DNA of 64,000 nt from JBOZRQ01 sp050789255 (GTDB lineage: Bacteria > Bacillota > Sulfobacillia > Symbiobacteriales > Symbiobacteriaceae). Position 1 is the stretch's first letter, and each line of letters begins with the position of its first letter. Location of the stretch: the NCBI GenBank assembly GCA_050789255.1, contig JBOZRQ010000060.1:310001-374000 (forward strand), written 5' to 3'. Shown here one piece after another: positions 15,676 through 24,402 of this stretch. The notes under the pieces were generated by a model. It was not told the origin of the DNA. It saw nothing but the letters and a program-made list of their open reading frames with translations, and did no database searches. Both the position numbers and the translations under genes were made by a program.

Positions 15676-16704
15676 CTACACCTCGATTGCTACGGCGTGG
15701 GCGATGGTGGGAATGTTTTCGCCCTGTTGGAAGGTGGTGGGCGAGAGCAGGGCGCCGGTGGCCACCAGGAGCATGCGGCGGATGTTCCCGCGGGTCATCT
15801 CCTTGAGCAGATGGCCGCAGGTGACGATGGCCGAGCAGCCGCAGCCGCTGCCGCCCGAATGGACATCCTGGGTCTGGTTGTCGAAGACCATAACGCCGCA
15901 GTCCCGGTACCGCTCGCCGAGCTCCAGGCCCCGCTCTGCGGCAAGCTGGACCGCCATGTCGCGACCGAACCTCGCCAGGTCGCCGGTGACGATCAGGTCG
16001 TAGTAGTTGACCTTTCGCCCCGTGTCGCTGAGGTGAGCCGCGATCGTGTCGACGGCGGCTGGCGCCATGGCGGCGCCCTGGTTGAACGGGTCGGCGATGC
16101 CGAGGTCATTGACCTTGCCGGTGGTCACGTGGGTAATCCGTGGTCCACTGCCCTGGTTGCTCAGAACCAGGGCGCCGGCCCCGGTCACGGTCCACTGGGC
16201 GTACGGTTTGCGCTGACCGCCGTACTCGTTGGGGTAGCGGTACTGCCGCTCAGCCGTGGCGTTGTGGCTCCCGGTAGCGCAGAGCACCCGGTCCGCATAC
16301 CCGCCGTCGATCAGCATCGAACCTAGGGAGATCGATTCGCACAGCGTGGAGCAGGCGCCGTACAGGCCGAAGAATGGCACCGCCAGGGAGAGGGCGTTAA
16401 AGGAGGAGGTGATGATCTGGTTGAGCAGGTCGCCGGCCAGGAAGTAGTCGATCTGAGGGGGCTGTCCGCTGAGCCCCGCCTTCTGGAGCGCCAGCTGGCA
16501 GGCGTCGGCGACCATCAACCGTTCGGCCTTCTCAAAGCTCTTCTGTCCGACCGACAGGTCGGGGTAGGTCCGGTCGTACTCGTTCCCCAGCGGCCCCTGG
16601 GCCTCCATGGGGCCTGCCACGGCGGCGTGCCCGCTGATTACCGGCGGGCTTTGCAGCCTTACGGTCTGGTACCCGAGGCGCTTTATCGCCAAGTTCTTTT
16701 CCAC
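15676..16704 (-). CDS. spoVAD: stage V sporulation protein AD
   Basis: A 342-residue SpoVAD, the soluble thiolase-fold subunit of the SpoVA complex that binds dipicolinic acid. Family signatures include GPLGNEYDRTYPDLSVGQKS, the thiolase-like YGACSTLCESI, QWTVTGAGALVLS, and SGGSGCGCSA. GTG start at 16704. In many spore-formers the order is spoVAC-spoVAD-spoVAE; here the 120 nt upstream hold no gene and spoVAC is missing from this position. Confidence 0.93.
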   Translation of the reverse strand: MEKNLAIKRLGYQTVRLQSPPVISGHAAVAGPMEAQGPLGNEYDRTYPDLSVGQKSFEKAERLMVADACQLALQKAGLSGQPPQIDYFLAGDLLNQIITSSFNALSLAVPFFGLYGACSTLCESISLGSMLIDGGYADRVLCATGSHNATAERQYRYPNEYGGQRKPYAQWTVTGAGALVLSNQGSGPRITHVTTGKVNDLGIADPFNQGAAMAPAAVDTIAAHLSDTGRKVNYYDLIVTGDLARFGRDMAVQLAAERGLELGERYRDCGVMVFDNQTQDVHSGGSGCGCSAIVTCGHLLKEMTRGNIRRMLLVATGALLSPTTFQQGENIPTIAHAVAIEV

Positions 16705-16826
16705 CCGCCCATCTCTGATTCAGCATGTAGGTTTCACAAGCGATATGGCGCGTATGCAGTCGGCCGCCGGTTACAGATAATACGATCGGTATCCGCCATT
16801 CGATCAAACAAGGAGTGGTCGCCCGC

Positions 16827-17078
16827 ATGGCCGAGCGCGACGAAAAGGGATACATCCGCTATTCCATGGAGGAGCTGCAACGGATTCCGCCCTACGAAGA
16901 ACGGGTGCGTGGGACCAACCCGGCGATGATGGGCATCACCGGCGGCACCGCCGGCACCCTGGCCGGTGCGGCCATCGGATCCTCCTTCGGCCCAACCGGT
17001 ACCATCGTCGGCGGGGTGGGCGGGGCGCTGGCCGGCGGCGCAGCAGGCAGATACTTCAACCGTCTCGGCGAGAAGTAA
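16827..17078 (+). CDS. small glycine-zipper protein
   Basis: An 83-residue protein, not recognised beyond its architecture. The N-terminal 35 residues are charged (AERDEKGYIRYSMEELQRI). Residues about 36-75 are almost entirely Gly/Ala/Thr/Ser with GxxxG spacing (GITGGTAGTLAGAAIGSS; TIVGGVGGALAGGAAG), i.e. a glycine-zipper hairpin likely to insert into or lie on a membrane. AAGGAG lies 11 nt upstream of the ATG at 16827. It diverges from spoVAD, so a sporulation role is possible but unproven. Confidence 0.65.
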   Translation: MAERDEKGYIRYSMEELQRIPPYEERVRGTNPAMMGITGGTAGTLAGAAIGSSFGPTGTIVGGVGGALAGGAAGRYFNRLGEK

Positions 17079-17088
17079 CACCACCGTG

Positions 17089-17120
17089 GGGCCGCACAGT
17101 TGTTGTGCGGCCCTGACCTT
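17089..17120 (+). terminator. intrinsic terminator
   Basis: GGGCCGCACA (17089-17098) with TGTGCGGCCC (17104-17113), 5-nt loop, then TGACCTTTG. Follows the glycine-zipper gene. Confidence 0.7.
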
Positions 17121-17307
17121 TGACCCCCATAAACGAGGTGGCGCCTGCGAAGTCTGTTTGGCACAGCTGATGAGCGGTGTATTGCTCGTTTACATAACGT
17201 GTTGACCAGAGTCTCATTCGCTCGACCTATTTCAGCATGATTCGGCAGGATTTCCCGTTTTGGTCGCTGAATAAGCCAATCGGGTGAGGACGGGAGGGGT
17301 GAGGTCG

Positions 17308-18312
17308 GTGAGGCAGTCCGGAAACGGCCCCACGGGGCTTGAAGATAAGGTGCAGGAGCTCCTGGCGCCCCTCGGTCGCGGGAAGGACGTCGTGGCGCAG
17401 TTCGCCGACTCCATCAGCGATCTGAGTCAAAGCCTCGCTGCCGAACTGGCCGGGGTGGAGCAACGGGCACGGGAGGCCGCCGGGACCGAGGCTGAGCTCC
17501 TCGGCGCCCAGGCAACGGCATACCGGTCGCTCCTGGAGCGCCTGACGGGGATCGCCCAAAGCAGTGCGACCGTGTTGGGCGATATGGATGCCTCGGTGCA
17601 GTTGGTGGCCGACAAGGTGCGGGAGATGGGCTCCCAGTTCGAGAGCGCCCAGTTGAGCCGCAACCTCGGCCTGCACGTGATCAAGGCGCAGGAGGAGGAG
17701 CGGCGCCGCCTGGCCCGCGAAATTCACGACGGCCCGGCCCAGCTGCTCAATAGCGTCGTTCTGCGCATTAACGTGTGCCAAAAGCTGTTCGAGACCGACC
17801 CGCAGCGTCTGCACGAGGAGCTCAACCAGCTCAAGGACCTGGTGCGGCTCTCCCTGCAGGACGTGCGAAAAATCATTTTCGACTTGCGGCCCATGGCCCT
17901 CGACGACCTGGGCCTGATCCCGGCCCTGCGGGCCTTCCTGAAGGACTATCAGGCCCGCACCGGCATCGAGACCGACTTTGCCGTCTTCGGCAACGAGCGG
18001 CGCTATGAGTCGGCCTGGGAGGTAGCGATCTTCCGCCTGGTGCAGGAGGCCCTCTCCAACGTGTACAAGCACGCCGGGGCCAGCCGGGTCTGGGTCAAAG
18101 TAGACACCGCCGGCGGGCGGGAGATCCGAGCCAGCGTAAAAGATGATGGGGCGGGCTTTGAGCCCGACAAGGTCCTGGCTACCTCGGCCGGCACCAAGTT
18201 CGGTCTGGTAGGTATGCGTGAGCGGTGCGAACTGCTCGGTGGGTCCATGGAGGTCGTCAGCAGCCCCGGCCAGGGCACCAAGCTTAGCTTTGTCTTCCCG
18301 CTGGGAGAGTAG
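17308..18312 (+). CDS. DegS-like cytoplasmic sensor histidine kinase
   Basis: A 334-residue kinase of the NarL/DegS class with no membrane segment. Residues about 10-125 are a coiled-coil DegS-type sensor; the HisKA_3 box is EEERRRLAREIHDGPAQLL (phosphoacceptor His in EIHDGP), and the ATPase domain shows the N box QEALSNVYKHAGA, G1 DDGAGF and G2 GTKFGLVGMRERC. GTG at 17308 has GGGAGGGG 8 nt upstream; earlier in-frame GTGs overlap this SD. The response regulator gene follows 11 nt later. In Bacillus, DegS-DegU controls exoenzymes, motility and biofilm choice; the stimulus here is unknown. Confidence 0.88.
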   Translation: MRQSGNGPTGLEDKVQELLAPLGRGKDVVAQFADSISDLSQSLAAELAGVEQRAREAAGTEAELLGAQATAYRSLLERLTGIAQSSATVLGDMDASVQLVADKVREMGSQFESAQLSRNLGLHVIKAQEEERRRLAREIHDGPAQLLNSVVLRINVCQKLFETDPQRLHEELNQLKDLVRLSLQDVRKIIFDLRPMALDDLGLIPALRAFLKDYQARTGIETDFAVFGNERRYESAWEVAIFRLVQEALSNVYKHAGASRVWVKVDTAGGREIRASVKDDGAGFEPDKVLATSAGTKFGLVGMRERCELLGGSMEVVSSPGQGTKLSFVFPLGE

Positions 18313-18323
18313 GAGGGGAAACC

Positions 18324-18998
18324 GTGGAGTCTGTGCGCATTCTGATCGCCGATGACCATACCCTCTTCCGCCAGGGCCTCAAGCAGATTCTGGAGATGGA
18401 GAAGGGCTTTCTCGTGGTGGGCGAGGTAGGCAGCGGCGATGCGGCCTTCGATCAGACCGTGGCCCTGCGCCCCGACGTGGTGGTGCTGGATGTGTCCATG
18501 CCCGGCGGCGGGCTCGAGGCATGCCAGCGGATCAAGCAGGCCAGCCCTGCCACGGGCGTGGTGATCCTGACCATGCACGAGGACCAGGAGTACCTGATGA
18601 AGGCGCTCAAGTCGGGCGCCAACAGCTACCTGGTCAAGGACGTGGAGTCGGCGATTCTCTATGACGCCATCCGTGCGGCTAAGGAGGGGCGCCCGTACCT
18701 GCATCCGAAGCTGGCCGGGCTGGCGCTCATGGAGATGGCCAGGGCCCAGGAGCGGCCCCCCGCGGCCCGTTCCACCGAAAATCCGGGCCTGACCGAGCGC
18801 GAGCTGGAGGTGCTGCGCCTGGTGGGCCAGGGCTCCTCCAACCGGGAGATCGCCTCGACGCTCTTCATCTCGGAGAAGACCGCCAAGAACCATCTGACGC
18901 ATATCTTTGAAAAGCTTGGGGTCTCGGACCGGACCCAGGCGGCGCTCTATGCCGTGCGCTCCGGGCTGGTCACCCTGGAAAAGCAGAAGTCAAAATAA
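18324..18998 (+). CDS. DegU/NarL-type response regulator
   Basis: A 224-residue two-domain regulator. The receiver domain has the acidic pair IADDH, phosphoacceptor Asp in VVVLDVSMPGGG, Thr in VILTMHED and Lys in YLVKDVE. The LuxR-type HTH is at the C-terminus (LTERELEVLRLVGQGSSNRE, then IASTLFISEKTAKNHLTHIF). GTG start after AGGAGGGGAAACC. It is the cognate partner of the upstream kinase and would act as a phosphorylation-dependent DNA-binding activator. Target genes are not evident. Confidence 0.9.
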   Translation: MESVRILIADDHTLFRQGLKQILEMEKGFLVVGEVGSGDAAFDQTVALRPDVVVLDVSMPGGGLEACQRIKQASPATGVVILTMHEDQEYLMKALKSGANSYLVKDVESAILYDAIRAAKEGRPYLHPKLAGLALMEMARAQERPPAARSTENPGLTERELEVLRLVGQGSSNREIASTLFISEKTAKNHLTHIFEKLGVSDRTQAALYAVRSGLVTLEKQKSK

Positions 18999-19001
18999 GG
19001 C

Positions 19002-19030
19002 TTGCCAGCCATTATCCCTGTCGTTATACT
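19002..19030 (+). promoter_or_regulatory. sigma-A type promoter of the B12 transport operon
   Basis: -35 TTGCCA (19002-19007), 17-bp spacer, -10 TATACT (19025-19030). Transcription would start around 19037, just before the cobalamin riboswitch. Confidence 0.8.
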
Positions 19031-19057
19031 GAACACACAACTGAATACGGACACCGT

Positions 19058-19222
19058 ACAGGTGCTTCCGGACATCACGTCCGGGAGGTAAAAGGGAAGC
19101 CGGTTCAAGTCCGGCGCGGTCCCGCCACTGTAATCGGAGAGCCTGTCCCCATGGTTTGGCCACTGGCGTTTTGCCGGGAAGGCCGGGGAGGGCGATGACC
19201 CGAAAGCCAGGAAACCTGCCTG
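19058..19222 (+). ncRNA. cobalamin riboswitch
   Basis: Adenosylcobalamin-type aptamer: opening ACAGGTGC, the conserved core GGGAAGCCGGT, the GTCCCGCCACTGTAATC block, and the B12 box region ATGACCCGAAAGCCAGGAAA. Downstream genes are a complete cobalamin-type ABC importer, so B12 binding should turn expression off. The 406-nt stretch 18999-19404 is otherwise gene-free. Confidence 0.95.
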
Positions 19223-19265
19223 TTCGGCCTTGCGTTGCTCAACCTTCGGAGGAAAGGGGGAGACC

Positions 19266-19347
19266 ACTGTTGCCTGCGCGCATTGGCAACTGCTGTCGGT
19301 ATCCTTTCCCCTGGCCTAATGGCCGGGGGATTTTGTTTGGCAACAGT
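19266..19347 (+). terminator. riboswitch expression platform: terminator with candidate antiterminator
   Basis: Terminator stem TCCCCTGGCC (19307-19316) / GGCCGGGGGA (19321-19330) followed by TTTT. ACTGTTGCC (19266-19274) is perfectly complementary to GGCAACAGT (19339-19347), bracketing the terminator, and also partly to GGCAAC at 19285-19290, so alternative pairings are available. Confidence 0.7.
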
Positions 19348-19404
19348 TCCTAACCAAAGGGACCCTCGTTTCATCGGACCCGACATCTAAGGAGGAACCT
19401 ACAC

Positions 19405-20382
19405 ATGCGAAAGCTGTTTGGTATAGTGCTGACTGCCGTAATGACGGTCTCCCTGGTGGCCGGCTGCGGCGCCGCCAAGCCGACCCAGAGCCCGACCCCC
19501 GCCGCACCCCAGACCCAGGAGAACAAGGCGCCCGCGACGGCCAAGAAGACCGCCTACCCGATCACGGTCAAGGACAGCGAGGGCCGTGAGATCACCCTGC
19601 AGGCTGAGCCCAAGCGCATCGTCAGCGTAGTGCCGGGCAACACCGAGCTGCTCTTCGCCCTGGGCAAGGGCAGCAGCATCATCGCCCACTCCGAGTGGGA
19701 CGATTACCCCGCCCAGGCCAAGGAGATCAAGGAGATCGTCGACTACTTCAAGCTTGACTACGAGAAGCTGGTGGCGATGAAGCCCGACCTTATCCTGGTG
19801 ACCAACGGCACCCTGGACGTCCGCAAGAAGCTGACCGACGAGTACAAGATGAACGTCTTCGTGGTGGCTCCGGGGACCATGGATGACCTCTACACCGTGC
19901 TCAAGACCCTTGGTGTGGCGCTGGACGCCCAGGAGCAGGCCGAGAAGGTCGTGGCCGACATGAAGAAGACCGTCGATGAGGTCACCGCTAAGGTCGCCAA
20001 GGCTACGTCCAAGCCCAAGGTCTACCTGGAGGCCAGCTATGACAAGGACAAGGGCAGCATTTACACCACCGGCAGCGGCACCTTCCAGGACACCCTGATC
20101 ACCCTGGCCGGCGGCATCAACGCTGCGGCTGAGGTGAAGGGCAGCTGGGTCGAGTACAGCATGGAGAAGCTGGCGGCCGCCAACCCGGATTTCATCATCA
20201 CTGGAAAGGGCGCCGCAGCCACGGTCAAGGAGCGCAACGGCTGGGGCGGGCTGAAGGCGGTCAAGGAGAGCAAGGTCTTTGCCATCGATGACGGCAATCT
20301 GATCGCACGCCCCGGCCCCCGGCTGGTGCTGGGCCTGAAGTGGATGGCGGAGACCATCCATCCCGAGCTGTTCGGAAAGTAG
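19405..20382 (+). CDS. btuF: cobalamin ABC transporter substrate-binding lipoprotein
   Basis: A 325-residue cluster-A (FecB/BtuF-type) binding protein. Lipobox LVAGC with Cys21; a Pro/Thr/Gln-rich tether; then PITVKDSEGREITLQAEPKR and IVSVVPGNTELLFALG, the family's opening strands; VAMKPDLILVTN and the C-terminal ARPGPRLVLGLKWMAETIHP. It captures B12 or a corrinoid outside the membrane. First gene behind the cobalamin riboswitch, which supports B12 rather than iron-siderophore as substrate. Confidence 0.9.
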   Translation: MRKLFGIVLTAVMTVSLVAGCGAAKPTQSPTPAAPQTQENKAPATAKKTAYPITVKDSEGREITLQAEPKRIVSVVPGNTELLFALGKGSSIIAHSEWDDYPAQAKEIKEIVDYFKLDYEKLVAMKPDLILVTNGTLDVRKKLTDEYKMNVFVVAPGTMDDLYTVLKTLGVALDAQEQAEKVVADMKKTVDEVTAKVAKATSKPKVYLEASYDKDKGSIYTTGSGTFQDTLITLAGGINAAAEVKGSWVEYSMEKLAAANPDFIITGKGAAATVKERNGWGGLKAVKESKVFAIDDGNLIARPGPRLVLGLKWMAETIHPELFGK

Positions 20383-20405
20383 TGCTATGAGTGGGGGGTG
20401 ACGGC

Positions 20406-21434
20406 ATGCGTGCGATCCGTGGCCGGCGGGTGATCCTGATTGCTCTGGTTGCGCTCGCCGCTGCCGTCATCATCGCCGGGGGGACGGGCTCCGTGCGGAT
20501 CGCCCCCGGGGAGGTCCTGCGGATCCTGCTCTCCCGGGCGCCGGGCGCCAGCGTTGCCCGCACCTGGGTCGACACCAGCGAGACGATCCTCTGGGATATT
20601 CGCTTCCCCCGGGTGATGCTCGCCCTTGTGACCGGGATCGCCCTCTCCGTGGCCGGCGGCGCCTTCCAGGGGCTCTTCAAGAACCCCATGGCCGACCCGT
20701 ACATCCTGGGGGTCTCCCCCGGGGCGGCCCTGGGCGCCTCGATCATGTATGCCTTCGGCGAGAAGCTGGGCGTGGCATCGGTCCCCCTGGCGGCCTTCAG
20801 CACCGGCCTGCTGGTGATGGTGCTGGTCTACCGGCTGGCCGCCGTGGGGCGCCGGGTCCCGGTCACCGGGATCCTGCTCTCCGGCGTGGCGGTAGGCTCC
20901 TTCTGCATGGCCCTGGTCTCGCTGATCATTTACGTGGCCCGGCCCGACGCCCGGGATTCGATCATCTTCTGGATGATGGGCGGCCTCAGCGGGGCCAACT
21001 GGTCGAAGGTGGGCTGGCTCTCGCTGTACACGGCGGCCGGGATTGCCGCCATGGGCTACTACGGTCGGGAACTGAACGCGATGCTCCTGGGCGAGGAGTC
21101 AGCCGAGCACCTCGGGGTCGAGGTCGAGCACGTCAAGCGGATCATCATCGGGGCCGGCGCCCTGCTGGTCGCAGCCACGGTCTCCTACTGCGGGCCCATC
21201 GGCTTTGTCGGGCTGATCGTCCCCCATGTGATGCGCTTTCTGGTGGGGCCTGACCATCGCCTGCTCCTGCCCGCCTCTGCGGTGGGCGGCGCCGTGGTGG
21301 TGATTCTGGCCGACACCCTGGCCCGCACCGTAGCCTCGCCGATGGAGATCCCCATTGGCCTGGTGATGTCGATCCTGGGCGGCCCGTTCTTCCTGTGGCT
21401 GCTGCGCCGCAAACTGAAACCCGCCGAGGCGTAA
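20406..21434 (+). CDS. btuC: FecCD/BtuC-type ABC transporter permease
   Basis: A 342-residue permease with about ten hydrophobic segments. BtuC/FecCD landmarks: RFPRVMLALVTGIALSVAGG, FQGLFKNPMADPYILGVSPG, GEESAEHLGVEVEHVKRI and VSYCGPIGFVGLIVPHVMRF (the coupling region to the ATPase). ATG at 20406 with GGGGGGTG about 8 nt upstream was preferred over the GTG at 20391. Forms the membrane channel of the B12 importer with the flanking genes. Confidence 0.92.
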   Translation: MRAIRGRRVILIALVALAAAVIIAGGTGSVRIAPGEVLRILLSRAPGASVARTWVDTSETILWDIRFPRVMLALVTGIALSVAGGAFQGLFKNPMADPYILGVSPGAALGASIMYAFGEKLGVASVPLAAFSTGLLVMVLVYRLAAVGRRVPVTGILLSGVAVGSFCMALVSLIIYVARPDARDSIIFWMMGGLSGANWSKVGWLSLYTAAGIAAMGYYGRELNAMLLGEESAEHLGVEVEHVKRIIIGAGALLVAATVSYCGPIGFVGLIVPHVMRFLVGPDHRLLLPASAVGGAVVVILADTLARTVASPMEIPIGLVMSILGGPFFLWLLRRKLKPAEA

Positions 21435-21452
21435 GCAGAGGGAGGTGCCGGG

Positions 21453-22232
21453 ATGGATCTGCGGGTGGAATCGATCACGGCCAGGTACGGCCCAAGGACC
21501 GTGCTGGCCGACTTCTCACTGAACGTCGCGCGGGGCGAGTTTCTGGCCGTCGCCGGCCCCAACGGCTCGGGCAAGTCGACGCTGGTCAAGGCGATCACTG
21601 GAGCGCTGCCCGTGTCGGGTGGCCGCATTGTGGTCGGTGGCCAGGACCTGCGCCGCATCCCTGCCCGGGAGCGCGCCAGACGCATGGCGGTGCTCGGGCA
21701 GGAGACTGCGGTTGAGTTCGACTTCACGGCGGAGGAGATCGTGATGATGGGGCGGCTCCCCCATCTAAAGCGGTTCCGGGGGGAGAGCGAGAAGGACCGG
21801 GCGGCGGTTCGGGATGCGATGAAGCAGACCAACACCTGGGACCTGAGGGATCGGCTCGTCACCAAGCTGAGCGGCGGTGAGCGCCAGCGGGTGCTGATGG
21901 CCCGGGCGCTGGCCCAGGAGCCCAGCCTGCTGGTCCTGGACGAACCCACCTCCCACCTCGACATCGCCCACCAGGTGGAGCTGCTGGACCTGGTACGGCG
22001 GCTGAACCGGGAGCGGTCGGTGACGGTGATCGCCGTCCTGCACGACCTGAACCTGGCGGCGCTCTACGCCACCCGCATGGTGATGATCCGGGACGGGCGC
22101 CCGTTCGCCGAGGGCCCACCCGCCGAGGTGGTGACTGAGGCAACGGTGGCTTCGGTCTATGGCAGTAGGGTACAAGTCGTGGCACATCCGGTCTCTGGGA
22201 CACCCCACGTGGTCCTACTGGCCGGCGCATAG
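21453..22232 (+). CDS. btuD: ABC transporter ATP-binding protein (BtuD/FecE type)
   Basis: A 259-residue ATPase. Walker A GPNGSGKST, Q-loop VLGQE, signature LSGGERQRV, Walker B LLVLDEPTSHLD and H-loop VLHDLNLA are all intact. It energises corrinoid import with the preceding permease and binding protein. Last gene of the riboswitch-controlled operon; a strong terminator follows. Confidence 0.93.
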   Translation: MDLRVESITARYGPRTVLADFSLNVARGEFLAVAGPNGSGKSTLVKAITGALPVSGGRIVVGGQDLRRIPARERARRMAVLGQETAVEFDFTAEEIVMMGRLPHLKRFRGESEKDRAAVRDAMKQTNTWDLRDRLVTKLSGGERQRVLMARALAQEPSLLVLDEPTSHLDIAHQVELLDLVRRLNRERSVTVIAVLHDLNLAALYATRMVMIRDGRPFAEGPPAEVVTEATVASVYGSRVQVVAHPVSGTPHVVLLAGA

Positions 22233-22244
22233 GTAAACCGTACG

Positions 22245-22276
22245 AATCCCCGGGTTTTCCCGGGGATTTATGCTTT
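22245..22276 (+). terminator. intrinsic terminator of the B12 operon
   Basis: Perfect 10-bp repeat AATCCCCGGG (22245-22254) / CCCGGGGATT (22259-22268), 4-nt TTTT loop, then TATGCTTTT. Confidence 0.85.
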
Positions 22277-22468
22277 TCTGGGACCCCAGACCCACAGCGG
22301 CGGGACCGGACCGCTGCCGGGACCCAGAGCCGCGGGCCAATGTCCCGCCTGGCAGGCCGGGGAAGTTGAGCCCGCGGCCCGATGTGTCCCGGCGGGGCCG
22401 GGTGCTACAGTTAGATCACACCAGCCGGGCGCCCTACGGAGCCCGGGGTAGTAAGAGGAGGATGCGTT

Positions 22469-22666
22469 ATGTTGAGCCTCTACGTAAAGGTCCGCAATTG
22501 GCTGGAGAACCAGGAAGGTCAGGGTATGGTCGAGTACGCCATGATCGTCGGTCTTGTGGCTGTCGGCGTGCTGGCCCTGCTGACGCTCCTGGGCGGTCAG
22601 ATCGGCGACATTTTCACCTCGATCACCAACGCCCTGAAGTCGATCACCGGCGTCCGCCAGTCCTAA
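22469..22666 (+). CDS. flp: Flp/Fap-type pilin, first copy
   Basis: A 65-residue Flp pilin. A short charged leader (LYVKVRNWLENQEGQG) precedes the processing site and the hydrophobic helix MVEYAMIVGLVAVGVLALLT with the Glu at +5 of the mature pilin, exactly as in Flp prepilins (cleavage expected after the Gly of GQG). SD AAGAGGAGG. The 236-nt upstream region is very GC-rich with small inverted repeats. It starts the Tad locus; the likely processing enzyme is encoded at 8306-8938. Confidence 0.92.
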   Translation: MLSLYVKVRNWLENQEGQGMVEYAMIVGLVAVGVLALLTLLGGQIGDIFTSITNALKSITGVRQS

Positions 22667-22722
22667 GCATCCACTGCGTTCGGTTCCGGAGTAGACAAAC
22701 GTGGACAAGGAGTTGAACTAGA

Positions 22723-22920
22723 ATGCTCGCTCTGTATGTAAAGATCCAGAACCTGCTGCGCCGTGAAGAGGGCCAGGGCATGGTCGAGTACGCGATGATC
22801 GTCGGCCTTGTCGCCATCGGCGTCATCGCTCTGCTCACCCTGCTGGGCGGCCAGGTCTCCGACATCTTCAAGTCGATTACCAACGGTCTGAAGTCCATCG
22901 GCGGCGTCCGCCAGAGCTAA
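22723..22920 (+). CDS. flp: Flp/Fap-type pilin, second copy
   Basis: A 65-residue pilin of identical length to the preceding one and about three-quarters identical to it. Leader LYVKIQNLLRREEGQG, then MVEYAMIVGLVAIGVIALLT and LLGGQVSDIFKSITNGLKSI. The hydrophobic helix is nearly invariant; changes cluster in the leader and C-terminal tail. It has its own SD (AAGGAG), so both pilins are probably made. Recent tandem duplication. Confidence 0.92.
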   Translation: MLALYVKIQNLLRREEGQGMVEYAMIVGLVAIGVIALLTLLGGQVSDIFKSITNGLKSIGGVRQS

Positions 22921-23052
22921 AGATCCACCCCATTCAAATTCATTCGGTCTTAACTATACCGGTTCATGCGAGACGTTGAACGAACGGGGGCCGGACGGCA
23001 CGATGATCGCCGACCGGCCCCTGCCTTCCATTCGTGAGAGGGGGCAGTTCTG

Positions 23053-23442
23053 GTGCGCAGGCGCCGAAAGTCCAAAACGGAGCAAGGGCAGGCCACCGTC
23101 GAGATGGCCCTCGTGCTGCCGATTCTGATCTGGCTCCTGGTCGGTCTGGTCGATGTGGCCCGCATGGCCAGCGCCTTTCTCATTGTGCAGCACGCTTCCC
23201 GGGAGGCGGTCCGGCTGGGCATAACCGGGGCCACCGACGCCCAGGTGACAGCCCGAGCGCGAGCCACCGCAGCGACGCTGGAGCCGAACCTGCTGACGAT
23301 TACCGTCAGCCCGGCAGGCAGCCGCACCACGGGCTCGGATATGACGGTGACCATTCAATACCGCTACCGGGTTCTGGCCCTGATGGGGATCATCGGGGGA
23401 GAGGTGCCGCTCTCGTCGGCGCTGACCGCCCGGGTCGAGTAG
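23053..23442 (+). CDS. tadE: TadE-like pseudopilin
   Basis: A 129-residue TadE-family minor pilin. After a basic N-terminus (RRRRKSKTEQGQ) comes ATVEMALVLPILIWLLVGLV, the TadE helix with its conserved Glu, followed by a periplasmic-type beta domain (QHASREAVRLG). GTG start. It needs the prepilin peptidase and helps assemble Flp pili. The 132-nt gap before it carries a GC-rich hairpin (about 22986-23025) that may limit transcription from the pilin genes. Confidence 0.85.
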   Translation: MRRRRKSKTEQGQATVEMALVLPILIWLLVGLVDVARMASAFLIVQHASREAVRLGITGATDAQVTARARATAATLEPNLLTITVSPAGSRTTGSDMTVTIQYRYRVLALMGIIGGEVPLSSALTARVE

Positions 23443-23457
23443 AAGGAGGCGGAGGCC

Positions 23458-24381
23458 ATGCGCCGGCTGTGGGCACGGCTCACATCCGAACAGGATGGAA
23501 CGATCGTCATCGTCGTGGCGCTGATGATGACCGCAATTTTAGGTCTGGCTGCTCTGGGCACGGACGTCGGCCGGCTCTTTGTGGAGCGCCAGCGGCTATC
23601 CGTCGTGGCGGACGCCGCCGCCCTGTCGGGCGCCCAGCACCTGCCCGACAACAAGGACAAGGCGCTGGAGACCGCCAGGTCGATCCTGGTGAAGAACAAC
23701 ATTGACCTGGCCCGTGCGAGAATCTCGGTGGCCGAAGACAAGCGCAGCCTGAATGTAGACGTGGAGCGGACGGTGCCTCTCACCTTCGCCAGGCTGATCG
23801 GCCCTGACAGCGAGGTCGTGCTGGGAGCCGCCACGGGCGAGACGCAAAACCTGAGCGGCTACTACGGTGCAGCGCCCCTAGGCGTTCCCCGGGCGGACTG
23901 GAAGATCGGCGATCAGGTCTACCTGAAGCTGGACGCCGACGCCGGCTCGATCTCACCGGGCAACTACCAGGCCCTGGCCCTCGGGAAATCCGGCGCCTCC
24001 ATGTACGAGCAGAACCTGATGACGGGGTACAAGGACTGGATCCGCATCGATCAGTGGGTCGATACCGAGCCGGGCAACATGGCCGGACCGACCATTCGGG
24101 CGGTCAACTACCGGATCGACCAGGACCCGTATTCCACCTATACCTCGTATAACCGTCAGTCGCCCCGGCTGGTCGTGGTGCCGATCCTGGAGGACTTTAA
24201 TGTCAACGGAAAGGGCCAGGTCCACGTGGTCGGGTTTGGGATGTTCTTCTTGGAGGATACCTTCGAGAGCGGCAACAACCGCGGCCAGATCGTCGGCCGC
24301 TTCGTGAAGATGGTCGCCGAGGGCGAAGGGTCGCTGGCCGCCCCGGATTTCGGGCTCCGTACTACAAAGCTGAAAAACTAG
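23458..24381 (+). CDS. tadG: TadG-like pilus assembly protein
   Basis: A 307-residue protein with one N-terminal membrane helix (TIVIVVALMMTAILGLAALG) and the Tad-domain motif DVGRLFVERQRLSVVADAAA, followed by ALSGAQHLP. The rest is an extracytoplasmic domain with an Asp-rich QVYLKLDADAGS segment. TadG-like proteins are minor, membrane-anchored components of Tad pili. It lies 15 nt after tadE in the same operon. Confidence 0.82.
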   Translation: MRRLWARLTSEQDGTIVIVVALMMTAILGLAALGTDVGRLFVERQRLSVVADAAALSGAQHLPDNKDKALETARSILVKNNIDLARARISVAEDKRSLNVDVERTVPLTFARLIGPDSEVVLGAATGETQNLSGYYGAAPLGVPRADWKIGDQVYLKLDADAGSISPGNYQALALGKSGASMYEQNLMTGYKDWIRIDQWVDTEPGNMAGPTIRAVNYRIDQDPYSTYTSYNRQSPRLVVVPILEDFNVNGKGQVHVVGFGMFFLEDTFESGNNRGQIVGRFVKMVAEGEGSLAAPDFGLRTTKLKN

Positions 24382-24402
24382 CAACCCCCGGGGGTGCACC
24401 CG

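Noticed and set aside
17284..17307. Earlier GTG starts for the DegS-like kinase
   Set aside because: GTG 17284 lacks an SD and GTG 17299 overlaps the strong GGGAGGGG that is correctly spaced for GTG 17308.
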